Shown piece after piece: positions 19,272 to 28,094 of a DNA stretch of 64,000 nt (position 1 is the stretch's first letter; every line of letters begins with the position of its first letter). The stretch is from Gemmatimonadota bacterium (lineage in GTDB: Bacteria; Latescibacterota; UBA2968; UBA8231), in contig VXOR01000009.1 of NCBI GenBank assembly GCA_009840005.1, positions 3,098 through 67,097 of the forward strand, given 5' to 3'. The notes beneath the pieces are model-generated. The model was not told where the DNA came from. It worked only from the letters and a program-made list of their open reading frames with translations, and did no database searches. The position numbers and the translations under genes were made by a program.

Positions 19272-19313
19272 AAAAAACCCTTCTCCTCCAGCGAACGCGC
19301 TAGTAGAGAAGGG
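19272..19313 (-). terminator. Rho-independent terminator of the csp-clpX operon
   Basis: Stem CCCTTCTC (19278-19285) / GAGAAGGG (19306-19313), 20-nt loop, followed on the minus strand by six T residues (19272-19277). It sits 32 bp past the clpX stop. Confidence 0.85.
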
Positions 19314-19345
19314 ACCTAGTTAAAGCTCAACGCCCGGTTTGGGAA

Positions 19346-20572
19346 TCAAGCCCGCTTCTTGTTGTACACGAAGGTGGGCGGGGCCTTTTTTTCGATAAAT
19401 TCCTTGGTAATGACGCATTTGGCGATGTCGTCTCGGGCTGGGAGCTCAAACATGATTTCAAACATGACGGTCTCTAAAACTGCCCGCAGACCGCGCGCGC
19501 CCATTTCCTTTTCTTGGGTTAATTCGACGACCTTGTACAGCGCCTCCTCCTCAAATCGCAGGGCAATGCCGTCCATCTCAAACAGTTTCTGGTACTGTTT
19601 GACCAGTGCGTTCCGCGGTTTGAGCAGGATGTCCATTAGCGCCTGATCGCTCAGGGGATGCAAGACGCCTACCACTGGCAAGCGGCCAATCAGCTCCGGA
19701 ATCAGGCCGTACTGGATCAATTCTTCGGGTTCGACCCGCGCCAACAGACTGGCCCCGCTCACTTCTTCGTGGTCGTCGAGGGATCTGCCAAAGCCCATGG
19801 ACTTGGTTCCGATGCGCTGGCTGATAATTTTATCTAGCCCATCGAAAGCCCCTCCACAGATAAAGAGAATGTTTTTGGTGTTTATTTGCACCAAAGGCTG
19901 TTCGGGATGCTTACGTCCTCCCTTCGGCGGCACCCCCGAGACGGTTCCCTCTAAGATCTTAAGGAGTTCCTGTTGGACGCCTTCACCTGAAACGTCGCGG
20001 GTTATAGAGGGATTGCCGGATTTACGGGCAACTTTGTCTAGCTCGTCGATAAACAAAATCCCGCGCTCGGCTTGTTTGACATCGTAATCCGCGGCTTGGA
20101 GGAGCCGCACGAGGATATTTTCCACGTCCTCGCCTACATACCCGGCCTCGGTAAGGACCGTAGCATCGACGATTGCAAAGGGCACTTGTAATATGCGCGC
20201 CAATGTCTCCGCCAAAAGCGTCTTGCCCACTCCGGTGGGGCCGATGAGCAGGATATTGCTCTTGCTGAGTTGGACATCCGCAACGCCGGAATGCACCCGC
20301 TTGTAGTGGTTGTACACGGCGACCGAAAGCGCCTTTTTAGCGCGTTCTTGGCCGATAATGTGAGCGTCGAGATGGGCCTTGATTTCGGCCGGTTTGGGCA
20401 AGGGACGGCCATTGAGACTAGGCTCGTGCTTGTCATCTTCTGACAGCCGCTCATTGCACAAGCCGATGCATTCACTACATATATACACTGAGGGGCCCTG
20501 AATGATCTTCTCGACTTGGTCGCCCCCCTTGCCGCAGAACGAACAGGCTATATCGGACGTTTTTTTGCCCAT
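19346..20572 (-). CDS. clpX: Clp protease ATP-binding subunit ClpX
   Basis: 408 aa. An AAA+ unfoldase that feeds ClpP. The N-terminal zinc-binding domain is intact ([10 protein letters not shown] and [12 protein letters not shown]), Walker A is [18 protein letters not shown], Walker [16 protein letters not shown], the pore loop region [13 protein letters not shown], and the ClpP-contact IGF-type loop is probably [10 protein letters not shown]. It lies 6 bp after the cold-shock-domain gene and ends at a clear terminator, so the two form an operon. Confidence 0.97.
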   Translation of the reverse strand: MGKKTSDIACSFCGKGGDQVEKIIQGPSVYICSECIGLCNERLSEDDKHEPSLNGRPLPKPAEIKAHLDAHIIGQERAKKALSVAVYNHYKRVHSGVADVQLSKSNILLIGPTGVGKTLLAETLARILQVPFAIVDATVLTEAGYVGEDVENILVRLLQAADYDVKQAERGILFIDELDKVARKSGNPSITRDVSGEGVQQELLKILEGTVSGVPPKGGRKHPEQPLVQINTKNILFICGGAFDGLDKIISQRIGTKSMGFGRSLDDHEEVSGASLLARVEPEELIQYGLIPELIGRLPVVGVLHPLSDQALMDILLKPRNALVKQYQKLFEMDGIALRFEEEALYKVVELTQEKEMGARGLRAVLETVMFEIMFELPARDDIAKCVITKEFIEKKAPPTFVYNKKRA

Positions 20573-20578
20573 CTTCTC

Positions 20579-21211
20579 CTACAGCCCGCCCTCGTCGTCT
20601 TGGGAATCCGGGACACTGTCTGCACTCTCAGAGACATCAGAGACATCGCCGTCGGTGCTTTCGACCTCCTCGGTTTCGTCGGAGGACTCGGGCGCCTCGA
20701 CCGAGTCCGCTTCCTCTTCGGCTTTGTCTTGGCCAGCCTTCATCACGTTGATGGCTTGGAATCCCTTGGCAGTGCGGGTCACCATGAACTCAACTTCATC
20801 ATCTTGGGTCAAAGTCCGGTCCCAAGATGAAATATCGCGCCAGTGGACGAAGACATCGACATGGCTGTCTGTAGAGATAAAACCATATCCCTTATCGTTG
20901 TTAAACCACTTGACTATGCCACGAGTCCAAGTGTTTTCCGCCAAGGCGCGGCGTTCGTGCGGCGGGGGGCTGCTCTCTGCACTGCCGGGAAGCGGACGAG
21001 ACGGCTGTTTCTTTCCTTCGCTCTCTAGAACGCGGACGAGCAGGTCTTGCTTGAGCCCCTGACCACCCTCGGCATCTTGGGTTATCCATTCGACAGCCGT
21101 CATCACACCTATGACGTAAGGACTATCGTTGCCGTAGAGCTTGCGGGCATCCCTTATCCGCTGAGCCAATTCGCTCACCGCCGTGCTTTCTAAGTGTATT
21201 GAACTACCCAA
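20579..21211 (-). CDS. Cold-shock-domain protein with N-terminal extension and acidic C-terminal tail
   Basis: 210 aa from a TTG at 21211, chosen because AGGAGG lies 8 nt upstream and no in-frame ATG fits. The cold-shock domain covers residues about 95-160: RGIVKWFNNDKGYGFISTDS with RNP1 (KGYGFI), then VDVFVHWRDISSW with RNP2, ending VEFMVTRTAKGFQAINV. About 90 residues precede it, including a helical part (AVSELAQRIRDARKLYGNDS). About 50 residues rich in Asp, Glu and Ser follow and are probably disordered. Likely an RNA-binding protein; co-transcribed with clpX (6-bp gap). Confidence 0.85.
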   Translation of the reverse strand: MGSSIHLESTAVSELAQRIRDARKLYGNDSPYVIGVMTAVEWITQDAEGGQGLKQDLLVRVLESEGKKQPSRPLPGSAESSPPPHERRALAENTWTRGIVKWFNNDKGYGFISTDSHVDVFVHWRDISSWDRTLTQDDEVEFMVTRTAKGFQAINVMKAGQDKAEEEADSVEAPESSDETEEVESTDGDVSDVSESADSVPDSQDDEGGL

Positions 21212-21308
21212 TTAACATTCCTCCTACCCCTTAAAGGGCCTTAAGTACCTAGTACCACAGTTTGAGATGTAAGGTGTAGTTAAGCAAAATATAGATGGGT
21301 TTGTCAAC

Positions 21309-22691
21309 CTATCTCAAGCGGTATTGCTTGACCCCCTCGTAGATGGTTTGGCCGCTTACTTTCGCGATGCCCGTGAGCGGCACGGCGATCAGCATCCCGA
21401 CGATGCCCATCAACTGGCTTCCCACCATGACGACAAAAAGGACGACCAACGGATGCAACTCGACGCTTTTGGCCACCATCGTGGGTTGAATGAGTACATT
21501 GTCGATTAGTTGAATAACCAAAAACATGACGATCACTTTGGCCACCATCGCCAAGCCACCACCGGTGGCCAAGGCCACAATCGAAGAACAGACGATCCCG
21601 ATCAATGGCCCGAGAAATGGGATTACATTGGCCAACCCAGCGAGCAGCCCCAAAGGCAGGGCATAATAGACGCCAAGAATGGACAAACCGCTAATCGCGA
21701 GCACCGATACGACGAGGACAGCCAAAAGCTGGCCACGAATGTAATTCCCGATCTGCCTATTGGCTTGGTACATTAGGTTTAGGCACAATTCAAAATAGGC
21801 GTTGGGAACCAGTGCCATCAGGCACCGCGTCAAGCGCCGTCCTTCTTTAAGAAAGAAAAAGGCCACAAACGGCACGATCACCACAAAAGTAAGGCCCGAG
21901 ATCACGCCCTCGATAAACAGCGTAGTGCCTCCCAACATGGTCCTCATCAGCCGCTCGCCATGCTCCCGAATCAACTCGGCGAGGCGAAAATCGCTCCCCA
22001 GATAGGGCTGTAACATAGGCTCGATTTTTGCAGCTCTGGTGCTGGTTTCCGCCAAAATTCTATCGCCGATTTCCACCAAGACGTTGGGGTCGGCCTTGCC
22101 GAAGCCAATATCGGCCCGCGAAAATAAAACAGACCCCGACTTACCGGCTTGGCCTCCTGCGACCACCCCGCCATTGCCGTGGACGCTAAGGCGCTGACTG
22201 TACTCGTCTTGGCCCTGGGAGTACGCGATCAAGAGCGCGTTTGCAGCCGGTGCTTGGTCCTTGGGCACAAAGCGCAGGAGAACTGCCAACTCCTCCATGG
22301 GAGCGATCTCTAGCGGCCAGCGGTGTTCCTCTCTTAGGACAAACGGCTGATCCCGAGCATCATCTTCCCAAGCCATTCCGTGGATGATCAGAGGTTGGGC
22401 ACCGGTGTTGGCGATGGTAAAAACCCTATCTACTGTTTCTCCAGCCAGCTTGTCTCCAACTTGGAATACGCCTAGCCCCAACCCTGCAAAAACGAGCGAA
22501 AAGACGAGCAGGGTGCTCCAAGCCCGCCCCAATCCCCTTCTCTCCATCCAATCGATGATTGGGTAGAGGACATAGGCCAAGATAAAAGCCAAAACAAAAG
22601 GCGTGAGGATGCCGCGAATCTCATATACAAACCATCCGCCAATCACTATGGCCACCAAGGCGAGTACTACTTTAACTTGCCAATTCATCAT
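21309..22691 (-). CDS. AI-2E-family transporter with an inserted Ig-like domain
   Basis: 460 aa. The framework is a PerM/TqsA-type membrane protein: two N-terminal helices (VLALVAIVIGGWFVYEI, LTPFVLAFILAYVLYPIIDW), a third near residue 65, and C-terminal helices with LGLLAGLANVIPFLGPLIGI and GMLIAVPLTGIAKV. Between helix 3 and the amphipathic segment lie about 90 extra residues (90-175, starting DRVFTIANTGAQPLIIHGMA) that look like a HYDIN/DUF1573-type Ig fold and probably face the periplasm. Family members export small molecules or ions. It overlaps the cyclic-nucleotide-domain gene by 4 bp (ATGA). Confidence 0.85.
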   Translation of the reverse strand: MMNWQVKVVLALVAIVIGGWFVYEIRGILTPFVLAFILAYVLYPIIDWMERRGLGRAWSTLLVFSLVFAGLGLGVFQVGDKLAGETVDRVFTIANTGAQPLIIHGMAWEDDARDQPFVLREEHRWPLEIAPMEELAVLLRFVPKDQAPAANALLIAYSQGQDEYSQRLSVHGNGGVVAGGQAGKSGSVLFSRADIGFGKADPNVLVEIGDRILAETSTRAAKIEPMLQPYLGSDFRLAELIREHGERLMRTMLGGTTLFIEGVISGLTFVVIVPFVAFFFLKEGRRLTRCLMALVPNAYFELCLNLMYQANRQIGNYIRGQLLAVLVVSVLAISGLSILGVYYALPLGLLAGLANVIPFLGPLIGIVCSSIVALATGGGLAMVAKVIVMFLVIQLIDNVLIQPTMVAKSVELHPLVVLFVVMVGSQLMGIVGMLIAVPLTGIAKVSGQTIYEGVKQYRLR

Positions 22692-23266
22692 TGAATACTG
22701 CCTGCTCGTCGCGCGCCTTTTAACAGACGCTCAGGGTCGCGCAACTGCGCCGAGAGTTTCTCTATGACTTCGAGTAGGTCGGTCGAGATGGCTTGCGCCA
22801 AGCCTTCGACGATCTTCAAGGCGAGCGGCAGATTGGTATCTATGAGTTCGAGTAAGTCGGGTCGGCAAAAAACGAGGAGACTACAGGGTTGGAGAGCGTA
22901 AGCTGAAGCGGGGCGCGGCGATTGATTGACAAGAGCTTGGGCACCAAAAAAATTTCCACGGGTTAAAGTGGCTAGCTGCTTCTCAAACCCATCGTCGCCC
23001 ATCTGTACGATCCGTATTTGGCCGGAGGCGACGATGTACATCCCCATCCCGGGGTCTCCTTGGTTGATAATCGCCTCCCCAGCGCACCAATCCCGCGGCC
23101 CGTAGAGCATCTCTTCTATCTTGTGCAGCTCGCGCCCGCTTAGTTCCTGAAAAATGGGCACTTTCTGCAAGAGCTTGCAGGCGGCGGTCTCTTCCTCCTT
23201 GCGGCCGCTCCTTACGCGCTCTTGCAGACGGCGAAAGACATGCCTCCAGAGAGGATCAGACGGCAT
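22688..23266 (-). CDS. Cyclic-nucleotide-binding-domain protein without DNA-binding domain
   Basis: 192 aa. One cNMP-binding domain at residues about 30-145: LLQKVPIFQELSGRELHKIE, YIVASGQIRIV, and the phosphate cassette FFGAQALVNQSPRPASAYA. The cassette keeps the arginine but has Ala where the family usually has the ribose-binding Glu, so nucleotide binding may be lost. A helical tail follows without an HTH, so it is not a CRP-type regulator. Translational coupling to the AI-2E transporter suggests it regulates that protein. Confidence 0.8.
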   Translation of the reverse strand: MPSDPLWRHVFRRLQERVRSGRKEEETAACKLLQKVPIFQELSGRELHKIEEMLYGPRDWCAGEAIINQGDPGMGMYIVASGQIRIVQMGDDGFEKQLATLTRGNFFGAQALVNQSPRPASAYALQPCSLLVFCRPDLLELIDTNLPLALKIVEGLAQAISTDLLEVIEKLSAQLRDPERLLKGARRAGSIQ

Positions 23267-23321
23267 GTGCTTAGTACTCCCGCTTAGACAGACAACGCCC
23301 CACGCCCGCTCGTCCGCACAG

Positions 23322-23648
23322 TTAGGCCAAGGCGGCCTCTAGCTTTTCGGTGATTTGCCCTTTGGGGACGGCACCAATAATCTGGTCGGCGACTTTACCC
23401 TCCTTGAAAATGAGCAAGGTAGGGATGCTGCGGATACCAAATTCGGCCGCTGTTTTCTGGGCCGCGTCAACGTCCAATTTGCCCACTTTGGCTCGGCCTT
23501 CGTATTCGCTGCTCAATTCTTGGACAATCGGCGCGATCATTCGGCACGGCCCACACCACGTCGCCCAAAAATCCACGAGCACGGGCTGGCTGGCGTTGAG
23601 GACTTCGGAGTTGAAATTGTCATCGGTTAAGACGATAGGTTTGCTCAC
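23322..23648 (-). CDS. trxA: Thioredoxin
   Basis: 108 aa, standard length. VLVDFWATWCGPCRMIAPIV holds the CGPC redox site, IRSIPTLLIFKEGK the cis-proline loop, and GAVPKGQITEKLEAALA the C-terminal helix. A cytoplasmic disulfide reductase. It stands between the cNMP-domain gene (55-bp gap) and holA (about 100-bp gap) and may be separately transcribed. Confidence 0.97.
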   Translation of the reverse strand: MSKPIVLTDDNFNSEVLNASQPVLVDFWATWCGPCRMIAPIVQELSSEYEGRAKVGKLDVDAAQKTAAEFGIRSIPTLLIFKEGKVADQIIGAVPKGQITEKLEAALA

Positions 23649-23747
23649 GATAGATCATCCTTTGCTTGTTAGTTTATACTTTTCAATATGTTACAAACAC
23701 AACAGCTTGTGTTCCAATTATAGTTGTGGCACTACCCATTGTCAAGC

Positions 23748-24767
23748 TCAGCGCTTCCGGCACAACTTGATCACCAGCAGCTCCAAAACCAGATGCTCTT
23801 GGCGTCGTCCCTGCGATTTCAGACGCCAATCGGCTTCGCTCAAGGCGCTCAACCCCGCCCACAGCCAAGCGGCGGAACGGCGCTGGGCCTGTTCCAAATA
23901 CCCAGGCAAAAAAAACGGCGCAACTCCCAATTCAGCAGCCATTTTGTCGCGCGGCAGCGACTGGTCCATTAGCCCCTTAGCCTTGAGCAAAAGCTGGAAG
24001 TGGCGGGTGACCATGGCTACGGCGCGAGTTGGCTCTTCTCCTTGGCTGAGAAACTGCTGCATCAGCTTTTGCGCCAGCTTGCCCTGCCCTTTGCCGAGAG
24101 CATCGGCGAGTTCGAACACGCTGGCCCCGCGCGTGATGCCAGCGACTTGTTCGACCGCAGAGGCGGTGATCGGCTGGCCCACCCCAACAAAACTGACCAA
24201 TTTTTCTATCTCGCTGACCAATTCGCGCGGCTTGGCCCCTACATACTGACTAAGTAGCTGGACGGCCGCAGGCTCGATCAGCACCCCCTGACGCTTGACG
24301 TACCGCTGTATCCACTGCGGAACTTGGTTGTCGTAGGGCGGCCTAAATTCTAGTGCGCGACCTCGTCTCGAAAGTTCGCGAAAAAACTTGCGCCGCATGT
24401 CGACTTTCTGGCCCACTACTAGGAGGCGACTAGTCTCCACCGATGTTGCAAATACGCGTTCCAAGCCGCGACACTGATCGGTCGTCAGAGCCTCGGCATC
24501 GCGCAGCACAATCAGCCGACTCTCGGCCATCATGGGATAGGTCTCATAGACCTGAAAAAAATCCAGTACCTCCAAGCGTTCAGCCCTCAGTACGTCGAGA
24601 TTAAAATCCCGCGTCTGAGCTGGCACCAAAACTTCGATCATAGACGCGACCAAAGCTTCGCGCTCGTATTCTTCGTCCCCGTGCAGCAAATAAAAAGGCC
24701 GAATATCCCCCTTGGCGATTTCGGCCAGCAGTGCAGCGGGACTTGGCCCTTTGGCTCTCTTAGCCAC
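23748..24767 (-). CDS. holA: DNA polymerase III subunit delta
   Basis: 339 aa from a GTG at 24767 that overlaps the upstream small gene by 8 bp. An ATG at 24836 would add 23 residues unlike the family. Delta loads the sliding clamp. GDIRPFYLLHGDEEYEREAL, the ESRLIVLRDAEALTTDQC region, VKRQGVLIEPAAVQLLSQYV, and GAKPRELVSEIEKLVSFVG are typical of HolA domains II and III. Sequence divergence in this family is high, but order and length fit. Confidence 0.88.
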   Translation of the reverse strand: MAKRAKGPSPAALLAEIAKGDIRPFYLLHGDEEYEREALVASMIEVLVPAQTRDFNLDVLRAERLEVLDFFQVYETYPMMAESRLIVLRDAEALTTDQCRGLERVFATSVETSRLLVVGQKVDMRRKFFRELSRRGRALEFRPPYDNQVPQWIQRYVKRQGVLIEPAAVQLLSQYVGAKPRELVSEIEKLVSFVGVGQPITASAVEQVAGITRGASVFELADALGKGQGKLAQKLMQQFLSQGEEPTRAVAMVTRHFQLLLKAKGLMDQSLPRDKMAAELGVAPFFLPGYLEQAQRRSAAWLWAGLSALSEADWRLKSQGRRQEHLVLELLVIKLCRKR

Positions 24768-24954
24768 GATCTTTGCGTTCGACCTCTTCTTCGTCCAATA
24801 TGCTGTATTCGGCCTCGGCGACTCGGCTCGGATCAATGCTGCTGCGTTGGTTGGACGCGCCGCGGCGAGAACCGCCCCTTAGCTGCCGGTACACAGCGTA
24901 ACACAGCAACACGATCGCCGTCGCCAGTAACAATTTGAACAACATGAACATCAT
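24760..24954 (-). CDS. Small single-span membrane protein
   Basis: 64 aa. MMFMLFKLLLATAIVLLCYAV is one transmembrane helix; a basic patch (RQLRGGSRRGASNQR) and an acidic tail (AEAEYSILDEEEVERKD) follow, so the tail is probably cytoplasmic. The 3' end overlaps the likely holA start by 8 bp. No family recognised. A ribosome site is not obvious, but the residue composition supports a real gene. Confidence 0.6.
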   Translation of the reverse strand: MMFMLFKLLLATAIVLLCYAVYRQLRGGSRRGASNQRSSIDPSRVAEAEYSILDEEEVERKDRG

Positions 24955-24993
24955 GGTTTGTTCTCCCCTTCCTGCTGCGCGAGAATTGAACGC

Positions 24994-25022
24994 AAAAAGC
25001 TCCTCCTGTTACCGGAGGAGCT
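24994..25022 (-). terminator. Rho-independent terminator after the small lipoprotein gene
   Basis: Perfect 9-bp stem AGCTCCTCC (24998-25006) / GGAGGAGCT (25014-25022), 7-nt loop, then five T on the minus strand. It lies 33 bp past the stop at 25055. Confidence 0.88.
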
Positions 25023-25054
25023 CTATGCAGTGCAGCGGGCAGCGGACGCAACTA

Positions 25055-25504
25055 TTACTTGGCTTCCCACTTGAGCGGGAACGGTTCGGTCTTGTCGGCC
25101 CTCTGCCACAGCAGCTCTAGGTTGCCATATATCTTAGTGAATTCTTCTTCGACGCGCCCAATGCTCTTTTGGGCATTGGGCACAAAGGTCGGGAAGTCTG
25201 GCTCGACCAGCTTGCGCATCGCCGCCTTCAAGGCCCGCTTCTTGGCGTTGTGCAAGGCCCGGAGGCGCTTGTCTTCGAGTTCGACCTTCTCCAACTCATC
25301 GAGCAAGGTCTGCATGACCTGCTCGACATCGTGGGCCTGAGAAGTCATGCCCTCGGTCGTTAAGTAGCGCTGATAGCGCATTAGCTGTTGGCTATGGCTT
25401 TCCAAGCCTTGCAAGGTCTGGATATAAGGGGTCAGCTCATCTTTTTTGCCCTCACAGGCCAAAAGCCCACTGACGAGCGCGAATAGGATTAAATTTTTAT
25501 ACAT
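25055..25504 (-). CDS. Small helical lipoprotein of unknown function
   Basis: 149 aa from ATG 25504; GGAGGAG sits just upstream, inside an apparent longer frame starting at 25516. The signal peptide YKNLILFALVSGLLAC ends in lipobox LLAC. The mature part is predicted helical and highly charged (VMQTLLDELEKVELEDKRLR, HNAKKRALKAAMRKL), resembling coiled-coil periplasmic proteins. No family recognised. Closed by a strong terminator. Confidence 0.75.
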   Translation of the reverse strand: MYKNLILFALVSGLLACEGKKDELTPYIQTLQGLESHSQQLMRYQRYLTTEGMTSQAHDVEQVMQTLLDELEKVELEDKRLRALHNAKKRALKAAMRKLVEPDFPTFVPNAQKSIGRVEEEFTKIYGNLELLWQRADKTEPFPLKWEAK

Positions 25505-25548
25505 GGTCTCCTCCATTTCCTAAAGACATTACCACTATAAGCCCCAAC

Positions 25549-26418
25549 CTAATAATCTGTCGAGTATGCGTCAAATGGATGGCGGCAGCGATAGAGCACC
25601 GCGTTTAATTCGCCGCCCAACAATAATGAAAAAGCCAGCAAGTACGCAGACAGCAAGAGGATGATGGCAGTCCCGAGCACGCCATAGATGATATTGTAAT
25701 AGCTGAACCGCTCGATGTAATCCAAGGCAATGGCAATGACCCCAGCCAGCCCAGAAAACATCATACTCCCCGGCAACACGTCCCACCAGCGCAGGCGCAC
25801 GGCGGGCATGATGTAGTAAATACAGGCGGCCGTGGCGACCATGCCGATCACGACCACTGCGCGCCTCAACAAGGCCACCAACGGAGAAAAGTGAGAGGAA
25901 GCCCAATAGCCTCGCAGCCAACTCTCGACGTGTTCGCCGAATATAATGAGGTTCAAGAAAAAAACGAAAGAAATTCCCAAGACCACGATTAAGGCGAGCG
26001 AAAGAATGCGCCGCTTGTAAAAGGACCGATGCTCTTGCACGCCGTAGGCCCGGTTGAGCGCCATCATCGTAGTGGACATGCTGGCCGACGCCGGCCAGAT
26101 GACGCCCAAGAACCCGATGACGAACAAACTTTGCGACGAGAGAAAGCTGATATTGTCTTCGACAGCTTCCAGCAGTGGGATAGGGATGACAATACCCAAA
26201 ATTTCGAGTACTGTGATGAAATCCTCCGACGATATGCCCAAGAATCCCAATAGGGCCGTCAGAACGAGAATACCCGGGAAAACGGCAAATATAAAGTCAA
26301 AGGCCATGGCCGGGGCCGCGGTTGTGCAATCGTGGCGATACGTGGCCACCACGGCATCGCGGCCAACTGCTAGATAGAAGGCGACCCGGCTTCTAAGAGC
26401 CTCTCTCACTGTGACCAC
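25549..26418 (-). CDS. YihY/BrkB-family inner-membrane protein
   Basis: 289 aa with about six transmembrane helices. Family marks: AAPAMAFDFIFAVFPGILVL near residue 40, GVIWPASASMSTTMMALNRA, and the end LLLSAYLLAFSLLLGGELNA. Function of the family is unsettled. The start is a GTG (26418, or a second at 26409) inside the end of the inositol-phosphatase-family gene, a 17-26 bp overlap, so the two are coupled. Confidence 0.85.
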   Translation of the reverse strand: MVTVREALRSRVAFYLAVGRDAVVATYRHDCTTAAPAMAFDFIFAVFPGILVLTALLGFLGISSEDFITVLEILGIVIPIPLLEAVEDNISFLSSQSLFVIGFLGVIWPASASMSTTMMALNRAYGVQEHRSFYKRRILSLALIVVLGISFVFFLNLIIFGEHVESWLRGYWASSHFSPLVALLRRAVVVIGMVATAACIYYIMPAVRLRWWDVLPGSMMFSGLAGVIAIALDYIERFSYYNIIYGVLGTAIILLLSAYLLAFSLLLGGELNAVLYRCRHPFDAYSTDY

Positions 26419-27181
26419 CCAGATACCCTATGATGGACTCGAAGAGATACCCATTGGAAGAGAAGGCGTCTTTGCCGTATATCGTCGGCACCCCCTGCCA
26501 ATCGGTAAAGGTGCCTCCAGCTTCCTGCAGAATCGGCAGCAATGGCCCGCAGTCCCACGGATTCATAATGGGGTCAAAGCTGGCCTCGGCCCGGCCAGTG
26601 GCCACGAGGATGTGGCCGTAACAATCGCCCCACCCCCGGCGCAGCCGAGTGCTGGCGACTAGCTTCTGCCACTCCTGTTCGCGGCCTTGTTCCGCAAAGC
26701 TCGGCCACGACGTATAACAGATACAGGCCTGGCCTAACTCAGCTACCGAGGACACTGCCGCCCGTCGGCCATTCCACCAGCAACCCTCGCCTTTAGCGGC
26801 CCACACCATCTCGTCGAGGGCTGGCATATAGCAACAGCCTACATCAACCCCATCCGGCCCTTCCCGCGCGATGAGCACTCCGTAGAGCGGCACCCCTTGG
26901 ACAAAGGATTTTGTCCCGTCAATGGGATCGATAATCCAGCGCGTGCTGGAGCTTCCCTCGACCCGGCCAAATTCCTCGCCGATAATCCCATCGTCGGGAT
27001 AGGCCCTAGCCAACAAGTCCCGTATCTTAGCCTCGGCTTCGCGGTCGGCGACGGTCACTGGTGATAGGTCTTCCTTCCACTCGGCGTGGATTCCCGACTG
27101 GAAGTAGCGCAAAGTGATCTTGCCCGCTTGCCAAGCCGCATCTACTGCAAAATCCAAGCAACTCCCCAGCGACGCGCTCAA
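26393..27181 (-). CDS. Inositol-monophosphatase-family phosphatase, histidinol-phosphatase-like
   Basis: 262 aa. The Mg-binding motifs are complete: GIIGEEFG (motif 1), WIIDPIDGTKSFVQGVPLYG (motif 2 with the DPIDGT signature) and WDCGPLLPILQEAGG (motif 3). The wording of motif 2 and length match HisN-type histidinol-phosphate phosphatases better than inositol phosphatases, but substrate assignment is inference. It overlaps the upstream sugar-isomerase-like gene by 4 bp. Confidence 0.88.
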   Translation of the reverse strand: MSASLGSCLDFAVDAAWQAGKITLRYFQSGIHAEWKEDLSPVTVADREAEAKIRDLLARAYPDDGIIGEEFGRVEGSSSTRWIIDPIDGTKSFVQGVPLYGVLIAREGPDGVDVGCCYMPALDEMVWAAKGEGCWWNGRRAAVSSVAELGQACICYTSWPSFAEQGREQEWQKLVASTRLRRGWGDCYGHILVATGRAEASFDPIMNPWDCGPLLPILQEAGGTFTDWQGVPTIYGKDAFSSNGYLFESIIGYLGGHSERGS

Positions 27182-28011
27182 CCCAAAATCTCTCGGCGCA
27201 AGTCGGTGAGTAGTTGCAGAGCCGCGCGGATATCTCCGACTTGGTCCGGGGCGTATTCGCGCTCAATGGTTAGCGGCCCCTCGTATCCCAAATCGCGCAA
27301 CTTCAAGAGGAAGGCCCTGATGTTGACGTCGCCTTGGCCAAGCGGCGCATCCTCGTACCACGGCTGGTCCGGGAGGCGCTCAATCGCGGCGTCTTTGCAG
27401 TGTACGCTGCGGACGAAGCGACCCACCTGATCCAATGCCTCTAGCGGCGGGCCGGCTTGGTAGAGGATCATATTGGCCGGGTCAAAATTGACCGCGAGGT
27501 TCTGGCGATCGACAGCTTCGATAAAGGTGAGAAGTTCAGCGGCGGTCTCTTGACCGGTTTCCAAGTGAAAATACTGTCCGTGCCCCCGGCAGTGATCGCA
27601 CACCATGCGTGCAACTTCGACGACCGCGGCAAAATCCGAATCCGACGCCTCCGGCACAAAGCCCAAGTGCATGCCGACAGCATCTACGCCTAGCGCAGCA
27701 GCAAAGTCCGCGATAGCCAAAGTCTCTTCGAGCCGGTACTCCCGGCGCTCTAAAGGCACGAGTCCGACCGTTTGCTGGGCGATTTCCGGCGTGGTGTAAT
27801 CGTCGTCGGGAAAACCAGCGAAAACCACGCTAATTTCGATTCCAGCCGCGGCGAACTGGGCCTTGATTTCCGCTGTTTTCTCTGCCGTGCGAAAATCGCG
27901 GCCCGGAGCGTGCAAATGCACGGTGGAAACTCCCAACTCCTTCACCGAATCCAATCCAGCCCCCAAGCCCTCGTCAATCGAGGTAAATATACCTGTTGCC
28001 CATTTGTCCAT
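27178..28011 (-). CDS. Sugar phosphate isomerase/epimerase-like TIM-barrel protein
   Basis: 277 aa from ATG 28011, preceded by GGGAGAGG at good spacing; a longer frame to 28062 lacks a site. AP-endonuclease-2/xylose-isomerase-like fold: VHLHAPGRDF, VDAVGMHLGFVPEA, YFHLETGQETAAELLTFIEA, LAVNFDPANMILYQAGPPLE and SVHCKDAAIER carry the metal-ligand residues (E, D, H). It probably isomerises or epimerises a keto-sugar; substrate unknown. First gene of a run with the phosphatase and the YihY protein. Confidence 0.85.
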   Translation of the reverse strand: MDKWATGIFTSIDEGLGAGLDSVKELGVSTVHLHAPGRDFRTAEKTAEIKAQFAAAGIEISVVFAGFPDDDYTTPEIAQQTVGLVPLERREYRLEETLAIADFAAALGVDAVGMHLGFVPEASDSDFAAVVEVARMVCDHCRGHGQYFHLETGQETAAELLTFIEAVDRQNLAVNFDPANMILYQAGPPLEALDQVGRFVRSVHCKDAAIERLPDQPWYEDAPLGQGDVNIRAFLLKLRDLGYEGPLTIEREYAPDQVGDIRAALQLLTDLRREILG

Positions 28012-28040
28012 TTCGGTCCTCTCCCATTTGGTTGCAGACA

Positions 28041-28076
28041 AATTAAAAGAGGGGACAGCCAAGCCATCCCCTCTTT
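28041..28076 (-). terminator. Rho-independent terminator of the sigma-factor operon
   Basis: Stem AAAGAGGGGA / TCCCCTCTTT (28046-28055 with 28067-28076), 11-nt loop, followed on the minus strand by TTTTAATT. It separates the sigma-factor unit from the sugar-isomerase gene. Confidence 0.85.
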
Positions 28077-28094
28077 GGTAAATCTACGCGCCGC

